A DNA stretch of 64,000 nucleotides, taken from positions 542,964-606,963 of the forward strand of contig MNCI01023539.1 in assembly GCA_015680685.1 (NCBI GenBank), given 5' to 3'. Source of the DNA: Gnetum montanum (Eukaryota; Streptophyta; Gnetopsida; Gnetales; Gnetaceae). The position numbers and the translations under genes were made by a program. Shown here piece after piece: positions 1-9,519 of this stretch (positions within the stretch are counted from its first letter, which is position 1; every line of letters begins with the position of its first letter). Under the pieces are notes generated by a model. It searched no databases, was not told the origin of the DNA, and worked only from the letters and a program-made list of their open reading frames with translations.

Positions 1-117
1 TGCGTTGGGATGACGTTGCTTTCGTTGACGTTTATAAGAAACCCCCACCTCAGATTGTGTACTCCAATCTTCATCTTCATATGGTTCGTTGGTTCTCCAA
101 TGAACTTCCTCACTAAG
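1..117 (+). CDS. Possible C-terminal coding fragment, unrecognised
   Basis: Frame 3 is open from the window edge to a TAA at 115-117, about 38 residues, starting RWDDVAFVDVYKKPPP and ending WFSNELPH. The residue mix looks protein-like, but I do not recognise a family. It lies on the strand opposite to the neighbouring LTR element, just beyond that element's primer site. It could be a host exon, a piece of another transposon or chance. Nothing upstream is visible, so the start and reading frame cannot be tested. Confidence 0.2.
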
Positions 118-266
118 TGTGGCATGATTATGATCTTGTAGGAGAGGCATGATTGTGTGTGAATTTAGATGTGACTTTTTTAACTACTTCCTCTTCCTAA
201 GAGATATATCTTTAAGTTCTTTACAGTGACCTTGTATGATATAACTAATCTAGATAACTAGCACCA

Positions 267-284
267 TCCCCAGCAATGGCGCCA
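267..284 (-). promoter_or_regulatory. Primer binding site of a minus-strand Athila-type element
   Basis: On the minus strand this reads TGGCGCCATTGCTGGGGA, two mismatches from TGGCGCCGTTGCCGGGGA, the complement of the 3' end of plant tRNA-Asp used by Athila elements. It sits one base inside the LTR end at 286, the expected spacing. It shows that the LTR to its right is a 5' LTR and that the element body lies to the left, outside the window. Confidence 0.8.
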
Positions 285-285
285 A

Positions 286-1324
286 TGATGAGTGGCGAGG
301 TACCCCTACACTCAACCATATGAAACGAGCATCGCACACCCAATCCGGTTGAACTCTGCAGATGGACTAGTTGTGGCATCTAGATAGTTAGCCTTAGGTT
401 GCAGTTCACTATCTTCCCATCTAGACTAGTTTTGCATATGTCACATATGGTTTAGTCTAGATGAGGTGTATGATGTGTTCTAATTCTACGCTACTCCTGA
501 AGGCAGTGGAAAATAATATTAACTAAACTAAACTAGGAGGAAAAGGGTAAGAAAATCTAATCTAGCCTAAGTGCGACGAGCAACCGATTCCTTGATCAAT
601 TGTACACATCTTGAACTTCGTGCACAACTACCACTGGGACTACCAAGCGTAGCTCTGAGGTACACCACTGGGATTACCAAGCACAGATCCCAAATACGCC
701 ACTGGGTTACCAAGCATAGATTCTGGATATGCCACTGGGCTACCAAGCAGTCACACTTAAATGCTCGTAATCAAGTCGTACTCGTTCCACTTCTAGGAGT
801 TTAAGGGTGAGAGACTAATCGCGATGAGCAACCGATTCCTTGACTAGCTGTACACATTCTTAAATGCTCGTAGTCAAGTCATACTTACACCGCACTATGA
901 AAGCAATAAATAACATTAAATAAATAACAAATAAATAACCTAAGTGAATACTGCAATGATGAAGTAATCTTGATCTTTATTGCCGGTCATGTGCGTGTCC
1001 AAGTACGGTACACTCGAATAAAGACACTGTACAATTACGTTCATCACATTGTGGGCAGACACGGGAAAAAATCTAACTCTGGAGGGATCAAACTGCCAGA
1101 GCTTCGCTACTCTAAAACTGGGATGAAAATGAGGGAGAGTTGCCTCTTATTTATAGAAATTGCGGTTGACTATGATATCGTGTACGCGATATTGCGACCC
1201 ATGAGATATCGCGTACGCGATATCGTGACCCATGAGATATCGCGACCCATGATATAATGTGGGTGTGTTAACGTGGGTGCCTTAATGTGACCGCCAGCAA
1301 TATGAGCAATTTCATGTCTCATCA
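286..1324 (-). repeat. 5' LTR of a minus-strand Athila-like element
   Basis: The LTR runs TGATGAGTGG to TCTCATCA, matching the termini of the other LTRs in this window. Read on the minus strand, the U3 is short, roughly 170 bp, and packed with GATATCGCG palindromes. A TATA-like TATTTATAG follows, and then a long R-U5 ending in GTAGGGGTACCTCGCCACTCATCA-type sequence. The primer site abuts its left end. The interior is diverged and partly rearranged relative to the R and P LTRs. The second LTR is off the left edge, so the target duplication cannot be checked. Confidence 0.85.
1160..1256 (-). promoter_or_regulatory. U3 palindrome cluster of the LTR
   Basis: About 100 bp holds repeated GATATC-centred palindromes, including a perfect 20-bp one at 1205-1224 (GATATCGCG TA CGCGATATC). 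It lies just upstream, in element sense, of the TATA-like box, so it occupies the place of an LTR enhancer. The same arrangement recurs in the other LTRs of this family. Confidence 0.55.
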
Positions 1325-2433
1325 AAGTGTTCTATCTAATCATATGCTAAAATATTATTTATGTGTTACTTATCATGATTGCCCAGTTTAAATGCCAAAA
1401 CTTTTATAGTATTTATGGTAAACTAAAAACATCCTAGCAAGCAAATTTCATTCACTTAAATAAGAAATTAGGAACAACAACAATAACAACAATAATAACA
1501 GTAATGATAGTAATCTAGTCCTATGTTTTAATTAAGAGTATTAGAGCTAATACATTGAAATGCATATGAAAATATTAATAAATCAATCATATTCATTAAA
1601 GTAAATAACTAAACTTTGGAAATTTTTAGGCTATAACATTATGCCATTGTCATTCTCCTTGCATGTCTTTATCATTCTCCCTGCATACCACTACTGTTCT
1701 TGCCTATTGTTGTTCCCACCACCTTTCTTGTTGGTTCACCATCATCTCTAGCTTTTTTTCCCATTCTTCACATTTTCCACCATGTAGCTCACCTTTACCT
1801 TTTCTTGCACCTTCACTAAAATTCTCATTGAAAAATTTGCTAGGATTTTTGGCTAACCTTGGTATTTGTAGATACTAGGAGCACCATGCACCCTACCTCC
1901 CTTGCTAATTTTGGCAAACAATAGAAGTCTGTTAGTTGACAATAAAATTTTGAAATTCATTAATTGATAAGAAAGTCTTCAAAGTACACGAATTAATGGA
2001 AAATTTTTGGATTTGAAAAATTAACATGAGGAAAAAACTTCAAATATGCATTCTTGGTCAAATTTGACCAACTAGTCAAAATGATGGTTTGGCAATAGCT
2101 AAGATAAAAATTCTATAATTAAATACATGTTTGTCCTGGACTAGTACTAGGATGGATGACCTCTTAGAAAGCTCTCAGAAAGTCTCAAATTTTGTACCCA
2201 AACTTTTGATATTTAGGAGCCATAACTTTTGATTCTAAAGAATTTTTTCAGTAAAGGAAGAGTCATTTCTAGGATATTTTGACCTCTCAAACATGATGGT
2301 GAAGTTAGAATTGCCCTATGAAGCTCTATAAATTAGTTTTTAGTCATTGCCCTAGTACTATCCCTCAAGATCCCTTAAATCTTAATTTACCATAACTTGA
2401 ACATATGATGTTTATTTCTAACATATGAATATT
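1325..2433. other. AT-rich intergenic DNA, no gene seen
   Basis: I see no conserved reading frame. A short AAC/AAT simple repeat lies at about 1,472-1,502. The open stretch at 1,663-1,878 is pyrimidine-rich low-complexity sequence without protein-like features. Confidence 0.5.
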
Positions 2434-3850
2434 CATCATCATCATCATTCTAGCCTTGTACCAATAAAATGGGGTTTATTACATGAGTTCATTTTCTTCG
2501 TTTACCTATATGAAGAGCTAGATCTTTGTTTATTTGTACCTTCTTTAAAACATCTTTAATCATTTTTTCCATATCTTCTTTGGTCTTCTTTTTAGTGGCT
2601 TTCCTAGAATAGTAATGTGGCAACCTTTATTTATAGGTTAATTATTTGATCTTCTTTAAACATGTCCAAACCATCTAAGTTACTATTCTTGTAGCTTATT
2701 TGAAATTGAAGCCATTCCAAGTATTTCTTTGATGTTTGTATTATGTAGTTTATCTATTCTAGTAATATTCAATATCCATCAAAGCATTCCCTTTTATGCC
2801 ACACTATTTTGTTGTTCATGCCTCTTTTGTACTACCCAACATTCAGCACCATATAAGATAGTAGGCGTGATTGCTATCTTGTAAAATTTTCTCTTTGATT
2901 TTATTAATATTCTTTGATCACATAGAACACCACTAGTGTTTTCCATTTTGACCATCCTACCTCAATTCTATTTCTGATATTTGTAGTAAGGGAAATTTTT
3001 TCCTTAAATTGTCATTTCTATTTCACCACTATTTATGTTATTAAAATTTCATTCTATATATTATGTCTTCCTTATGCTAATATTTAAGCCTTTTGATTCT
3101 AGAGCATGATTTTACTTCTTCATTTTAGCAGCAATAGTTTCTTAGGTTGTATCCACCAATACAATATATCAACAAATAGCATATATCAAGGGATTTCATT
3201 TTGTATTTCCTTTGTTAATTCATCCCTAATAATAGCAAATAAGTAGGAGCTAAGTGTAGATTGTTGAGGTGGACCTACTATGTCTGGAAAATTAGATGTT
3301 ATTTGACAAGCTGTTCTAATTTAATGGTAGCTCCTTTAAACATTTCTTAAATCACATTAATATATTTATGAGGGATGTTTTTCCTTTGAAAGGTCAACTA
3401 GATAATATCTCTAGGCACTATGTCATATTATTTTTCTAAGTTAATGAAGACCATATGTAAATTTTTTCTATGTTTTATAAATTTCTCCATCAATTTTCAT
3501 ATAAAAATAGCCTCTATATTAGATCTCCTTAGCATAAATCAAAATTCATTTTATGATACTATTGATTCAACTTTAAGAAAGTACTCTATGAATCTCTCCC
3601 AAAGCTTCATAGTATGGCTCATTAGCTTGATCCCTCTATAGTTTGCACAATTTTGTACATCTCTTTTATTTTTGTAAATGAGAACAACAAAGCTTTTTTT
3701 CCAATTGTTGGGAATTTCTTCATCCTTAAAAATTTTGTTAACATATGAATAGTTGTTTTTAATATTTCTTGATCTTTTGAAGCCAATGGTAGGATTAGAT
3801 TGATCATTCAGGTATTTAAAAATTAGGTGATACCTTAAATCATGCCTCAA
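2434..3850 (-). pseudogene. RTE-type LINE reverse transcriptase remnant
   Basis: The minus strand at about 3,850-3,560 encodes a diverged RT segment with IPNNWKKS, IYKNKRDVQNCANYRGIKL and SHTMKLWER. This block is typical of plant RTE-clade non-LTR retrotransposons. Further downstream (about 3,280-3,160) it continues with a decayed GLHQGSTLSPYLF-like block, here GPPQQSTLSSYLFA, and then a ruined catalytic motif, where the usual FADDI reads FVDIL. The 3' end is marked by a CAT repeat on the plus strand at 2,434-2,448 followed by AATGGGGTTTATTACATGAG, resembling the GGGGTCGGCTACATG tail of plant RTEs. The 5' half, with the endonuclease, is absent. Many stops and frameshifts make it long dead. 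Confidence 0.8.
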
Positions 3851-5062
3851 GAGACCACAACTTAGATTGACTAACCATGCTTAGCAATTTAATTGTTGGG
3901 ACTAAAATATATAACCTTTTTGGTCACTTTGGGTCTTAAGACTAGGTGCTTAGAATATGTAGTTAGTTTGACCTAGGTTACTATCTCCTAGTGTATCATT
4001 AGTTACATTGTTGGAGTTAGTGTTCTAAGAAGGGTAGAATGGTCATTAAGAATCTATGTAATATAGCCAAATTATTACTAACCCAACAAATTTCACTAAT
4101 TTCACTTGCAACTAGATCATGCAACAAACATCAATCATCATGGAGAATCATAACCTTGTCCCAAAAAGATATATGATGCCTATAAAAAGGAATGAGCTAG
4201 GAGAGAATCCAAGAATAAAGATAACAACATACAACATGCTTACAAGGTTCCTAGCTTATGAAAGGAAAAATTTGCTATGTCCACCTTTGGCCCTAGATTG
4301 GCATGAGTGCTAATATTAATGCATTCTTGCATAATTATAAGATTTACATGCTAATGTTCTATTCCTACAAAAAGGTGTACCATGAAAATTTCTATATCAA
4401 TTTCAACCTAATTTAAGTAAGTTAGGAAACAAAGATGTCTATAAGCAAAAAGGCTCATGTGATGATTCTTTCTATGATCCATACCAATCAACCTACTATA
4501 AGAAGCCAAGTTTGAACTAATATAAAGGTTCAAATGGAGATTAGATGACATGATGTTTGAAGTTCAAGAACTTTAAGTATTGGGACAGAAAGAAAAATTG
4601 AGATTTTAGAGAAGCTACATGGGCTTGAAATTGGCACATAAAATCCAATCATTAGGAAGAAGTATATATGTGGTTAACACACATTTGATCGTAGATCCAA
4701 CATGCTTAGATGTCAATCTTGGGCAAGTATCCTACTTGATTAGTCAAATCAAGTAAAGTTTAAAGTACAACTTATTCCTAAACCATACTGATCTTAATCT
4801 AGTGCCATTTATGCTTTGTGAAGACTTCAATATAAATTCTGGAAGTGGTGTTCATTAATTCCTAAGACACAAACATGCAAAAGAGTCAATGAAAGAAAAG
4901 CCTAATTTGAAGAGGATGTTCCCATTAGTTCATCACGTAATTCCATTGGCTAGTGCATATTCTACTTGTTTCAAACCCTCAGTAAAAGGATGATGTTAAT
5001 GGATATTGTTCATCAAGAACTATGATTCACCAATTATGCTATCATCAATAATGAAGATTATA
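3851..5062. other. AT-rich DNA, nothing recognised
   Basis: No domain, tRNA, LTR end or long repeat is recognisable. The open stretch at 4,119-4,313 has no protein-like pattern I can name. The sequence could be more decayed transposon. Confidence 0.4.
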
Positions 5063-5561
5063 TGTCACATCCCCATTCCCGAATTGTGTCACTGCATAAC
5101 AAAGATGTTATCTCTTCATAATTAATGATGTAATTATTATAATAGGACATGAAAGGACATGTTGTAAAAACAAGCATATCTCTTGAGATGATCTTTAGGG
5201 GTTTAACCTAAGGTATTTATACTTGAGCATTAGAGGCCATTTAAGCATGGAGTTGTGGAGCCAGTTAAGGTGAGTAATAGGTACTAAGTGAAGTGCGATA
5301 GGAAGCGGACAACCCATATGTTTTGGCTTGTTGTAGACCTAACCATGGTGGCAATGTTGGATAGCTACTAAAGAATAGATATATTCTTTCACATCAATAA
5401 AGCATTCTTTTCTATTTTATTTTGCATTTTCCTTATTTTTTTCTTTACATATAATGTCCAGTGTAACATATATTTAACATCTGTCACATATTTTCCTTAT
5501 GCATAATGTTGAATGTCACTTATGTATGACATTTTCCATGACATTCTAGAATGGGATGTCA
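5063..5561 (+). repeat. LTR of a different family (methionine-type primer)
   Basis: A 499-bp stretch starts TGTCACATCCCCATTCC and ends GAATGGGATGTCA. The ends are near-perfect inverted copies (TGTCACATCCC against GGGATGTCA), as expected of LTR termini. Inside are an AATAAAGC poly(A)-like signal near 5,400 and T-rich sequence after it. The primer site follows directly. TGTCACATCCC termini with a methionine primer are usual for chromovirus-type Ty3 elements. No second LTR was found. Confidence 0.65.
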
Positions 5562-5562
5562 T

Positions 5563-5577
5563 ATTTGGTATTAGAGA
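5563..5577 (+). promoter_or_regulatory. Primer binding site, initiator-methionine tRNA type
   Basis: TTTGGTATTAGAGAA begins two bases after the LTR end and differs by one base within TTTGGTATCAGAG, the plant initiator tRNA-Met primer site. It confirms that 5,063-5,561 is a 5' LTR in plus orientation, with the body to the right. Confidence 0.6.
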
Positions 5578-5589
5578 AAACCATAATCC

Positions 5590-6831
5590 AATGGCCAATC
5601 TGAACCAAGAGCTAGTTAGAATCCAATGAAAAATCAGGAAGTCATCATCTATGAAGATTTATGGACCATCGGATTTTAGAAACTACTGCATCATTTCAGG
5701 TAATGTTAGAGACTGGAGAAGGAGCCACCATAGTGCTAATGCAACACCAAGATGTAACAGGAGTAGAAAAAGTCATAACTAATCACATTAAAGAATCCTT
5801 TAATGTTTTTTTCATGTCATAGGTAGATATTATTAGAGCTAAAGATATAGAAACCTTACTTGAAGCATCAATGACCCTTGTAGAACATGAAGATGCACTA
5901 GAGAGACTATTGTAGATAGGATAAGTTATGCTAAATTGTTTTGATATTTCTAGCAATATCACTACAGTATAGTTAGAGTTGATATCCACAAAAGGTAAGT
6001 TGGTTATGGTAGAAACAAGGATGCAACATGTAGAAAATGAAATGCAGAGATTACAAGAAGAGTTAGCTACATTGAGAGTTGAAAGATAAGACCCTACAGG
6101 ACACATTGCACCTAACTAGTTAGCACAAGTTAGAGATGAGCAGATTGGTTAACTGATGATCAAACCAAAATTAAATGAAGATAGAGATGGAGAAAGTAAT
6201 GTGGAATGCCTTAGTAGTAGAAGCCCAAACATACACACATGCTAAGATCATTACTGCATTAGAAGAAGAGAATAAAAAAATTACTGTAGAGAACTTAAGA
6301 TTGATGGACATTGGAAACCAAAAGAACATATTAGAAGAAAGCATCCATCAACTTAGAGAATAGTTCAATATAGTTAACCTTGATATAAGACAAATGAACT
6401 ATGAGAATAGGACCCTATCAATGAAAGAAGTATGCATAGTCTAAAAACAATTAGCCATTGAAATCAATGCATGATAGAATAAGATCAAGAAACACAAAAG
6501 ACTTAAAGAGCACTTTAGGGATCAAGTGGACATGTATAAGTAGATTAATGAGAAAGAAATCTACATGGCCAAAGACAAGATTAGTTCCATTATAGAATAA
6601 ACACATGATTGGCAACCCATCTTGGATAGCCTTACCCATGTTCATCAAGCTAAACTAAAGAATAAAGACCTACAGATAGAAGATTTTATAGAGTACATGG
6701 GGTTAGAAAATCTTCACTTGTCTAACTTAGCCATGTTGACAATAGGTAAACCAATAATAAAGTTGAAACAACATGTAGCTAAGGTGTATTCCATATATGA
6801 AAAGGAGTTTTTAGATAGAAAAGATGCATAA
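5590..6831 (+). pseudogene. Coiled-coil retroelement protein, degraded copy 1
   Basis: Just downstream of the LTR and primer site, the plus strand encodes a broken protein rich in E, K, L and Q with heptad-like spacing, such as MQHVENEMQRLQEELATL and ITALEEENKKITVENLRL. The last part (6,265-6,831) aligns along its whole length with the minus-strand frame at about 10,420-9,850. Shared blocks include LKEHFRDQVDMYK / VKNHYRDQVGLQK, DWQPILDSL / VWQPIFDGL, IEYMGLENL / IEYMELANL and VYSIYEKEF / LYSLYESEF. There are at least eight in-frame stops. I see no RT, protease or integrase downstream. It occupies the position of gag, but I see no gag or zinc-knuckle motif, so its role is unknown. Confidence 0.6.
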
Positions 6832-8017
6832 CAAAAGCTTCACATCACAAACTCTAAATTAATAATAGTCAATTTTAGTTACCAAGGTTAAAAAGATGTA
6901 GTAGCAAATCTAGCTTGAAGAATGATGGCTTATTAAGAGCTACAAAAGATGGCCATAAGTTTTAATGTAGAAAGAATGTAATTTGTAGTATGGTTTCAAA
7001 TGGGTAGTTTGGTTTATCAAATGTTAATGATAATTATTATTAAAGAAAATTTTGGCTCACTTGGTCCAAATAATGTGGAGGTAATAATTTGATGCTTTTA
7101 ATGTTTCATTAATTTTATTATTTAAAATATTTAGCATTACATATAGTCAATATGTCAAAGTTCATAATGACATTATGTTTTTAAATTATTTTTAAATTTT
7201 TATAAATTTATTTTTGGCTATCTTCATCATACATATTCCTATCAGATTCACTAAATGCATGTTTTTATCTTTCTTCATTGAAGGAGAAAAATATTTTTAA
7301 ATTATTATGAAATCTAGTAGATTGACGAGGTCATATGTATTGCATCTTATATTAGGAATAATGTAAGATGGTTTGCAAAAGATGAAAAGATGAAAACATA
7401 AAATTTAGAAAGAAATTCAAGCTTTAAATATTGCATTACAGTACATTATTTTAATATAAAATTTCAAGAACATCTATCTTATGTTCAGAACTTTTTTAAT
7501 AATATTCACCCTTAAGACATATAGTCAAATTAGAAGTTTATAACTTAACATTGGCCAATAGAATCAAACCCATAACTTGGGGCTTCCAAATCAAGATTTT
7601 TACAATGAAGGTAATACCTTATTATTTGTTTAGTAAAGCATAAATATGATATGCATAATTCTAAAAGTTTTCTTATTAAGGATCATTGAACTTAGTTAAA
7701 AAAAGAAGGAGAACATTGAAAATTGTTCAAATTTATAAAAGGTAAGAATTTTGAAACTTTGACAATTGATAATAATATTACTTTTGATTAGGTCAAGTTT
7801 GAGAAATTTCTTGAGAGCTATATTACCTAAATTTTGCTTCTAAAATTTCTTTGAATAGTAATTTTTAAAGTAAAGCATATAATCTTTCTACAATTGTACT
7901 TAAGCATCATAATCAATTTCATGAGTAAGATATCTCTTTAGATGAAATTAAAGATGTAACGTTTGGTATGACTAATGCTATCATTGTTGAATTTTTTAAG
8001 AATAATTGAAATATCAT
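6832..8017. other. AT-rich DNA, no feature seen
   Basis: There is no recognisable pol domain, LTR end or repeat after the coiled-coil frame stops. It may be the rest of that element or host DNA. The composition is very AT-rich. Confidence 0.4.
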
Positions 8018-8215
8018 TAGGATAGCTTAGTTGGTTAGAGTGTTGGTTTAGTAAGAGGGATTATCACTTGAAGTGATGGTAAGTTGCTCATTTCTTAAGT
8101 TGAAGATTTGGATTCAAGACTAGCTATAGCCACTCAAAGAGGTTATGCTTTTACTTATCCATCGATCCTTCTAAAACCCTGCTTAGTAGGATAAGTATTG
8201 TGGCTCTGAGTGATG
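8018..8215 (+). repeat. tRNA-like SINE candidate or tRNA pseudogene
   Basis: TAGCTTAGTTGGTTAGAG at 8,023-8,040 matches the tRNA A-box and D-arm (TRGYNNAGNNGG). GGATTCAAGAC at 8,110-8,120 resembles a B-box (GGTTCRANYCC) with one or two changes. The spacing of about 70 bp is longer than in a normal tRNA. The two flanks do not form a clean acceptor stem, so a functional tRNA is unlikely. It lies just outside the left end of element O. Confidence 0.35.
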
Positions 8216-8261
8216 ATCCATTAGCATGGATTAATTGCATAATTTCAAAAATGTTAATGGT

Positions 8262-9166
8262 TGATGAGCAACTAGGTACCCCTATGCCCAACCATATGAA
8301 TCATGGGCGTTCACAAGCGACTCGGTCAAATTCCGTAGACTGTAAGCACTTAACATACACCAGACCTTTAACCAGCAAAACCCTTTGTTAGAATGGTCAT
8401 TGTCCTTTCAACCTCACTTGTGATATTCTGATTGCGATGGTTAAGTGAGATTGAGGCAACTGATTTTTATGGCTTTTTACTTTATCTTTTGGTGTCTAAT
8501 TAAGGTATGGAAAGTAAGGAATGAAATATTATATAATATATAATTATCCTAACATATATCTTAACTATTTCTAGCATAAGTATCCGATCCATCTTCCATG
8601 CATGTCCTAAGCATCCCCTAACCACTACCGGGCTACCAGATGTTAAGCGTTGCTAGGTTGCCAAGTGTTGGGTTTCACGTTCGAGATGGTCGTACTTATG
8701 GCTTCTACGAACTATGAAAAAGCGATAGCGATTGAAGTAATAACAAGAGAAACTTAAGTAATTATCAAAGCATATAAATATTAAACTATAAATGCATAGA
8801 AATGGCTAAGTCCAATTGCTGCAAGGAATGCTTGAAAAGCTCGTCTTTATTGCTGTTCATGCTAATGGGCTTAGGTACATTAGCGCTTGAATAAAGAGCC
8901 GGACACCTTTCTTACACCTACTATGGGCACTTGGAAAATATTCTAACTCTTGCAGAAAAAAACTGCAAGAGCTTCGCTACAATTGAAAAAAAGGTAAATA
9001 AGTGTGGCGGGAGCCCACTTATTTATAGGCTGAAAAAGGTGCCGTGTAAATGGGGCAACATCGGCGCATGGAAGGATGCATCGATAGGGCCACATTGATG
9101 CGGCCCCATATATGGGGTCCCGTATATGTGGCCTAATAGATGTAGCAATCATCAAACACTTCATCA
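8262..9166 (-). repeat. 3' LTR of element O
   Basis: The 905-bp LTR begins TGATGAGCAACTAGGTACCCC and ends CACTTCATCA. In element sense the U3 comes from the right and carries GGCCCCATATATGGGG-type palindromes, followed by a TATTTATAGG TATA-like box. The right edge meets the polypurine tract and the left edge meets the target duplication ATGGT. It differs from the 5' LTR by a few percent over most of its length, more at the ends. Confidence 0.85.
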
Positions 9167-9420
9167 TACCCCCATGACTGAGTAAAAATGCATCCTCGAG
9201 TTCCTCTTACAATTTGAAAGGTATGGACTTTTATTTAAAACACACATGATTTGACACATATGACACACATACACACATGACGTGCCAAGTGCCAAAGTAT
9301 ACAGAGAAGGAAAAATTACAAAAATGGTGGTCTTCAGAGACAAAATTGAACACCTTGTCGGTCCTGGATTCTTTGCTGTGTAGAAAGATGCAAAAATCGC
9401 CAGAGAAGATCACACTGTCC
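9167..9420 (-). other. Element O 3' end with polypurine tract
   Basis: Minus-strand CAGTCATGGGGGTA abuts the U3 end. This is the same polypurine tract as at 47,424-47,437 in element P. The next 60 bp (CTCGAGGATG, TTGTAAGAGGAACTC, CCATACC) align with the matching part of elements P, Q and R. Similarity fades beyond about 9,360-9,420, where the inserted coiled-coil region begins. The exact junction is not resolved. Confidence 0.6.
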
Positions 9421-9519
9421 CTAGTGGCGGTGGTTTCAATGACCCTTCACCAACCTCTAGCTCATGTGGTGGTGGTGGCATAAATTATGGCTGCCCCGCC
9501 ATAGCTACAACTTCTGGAG

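Noticed and set aside
1663-1878. A 71-codon open frame
   Set aside because: Pyrimidine-rich low-complexity DNA with no recognised domain and no conserved neighbour.
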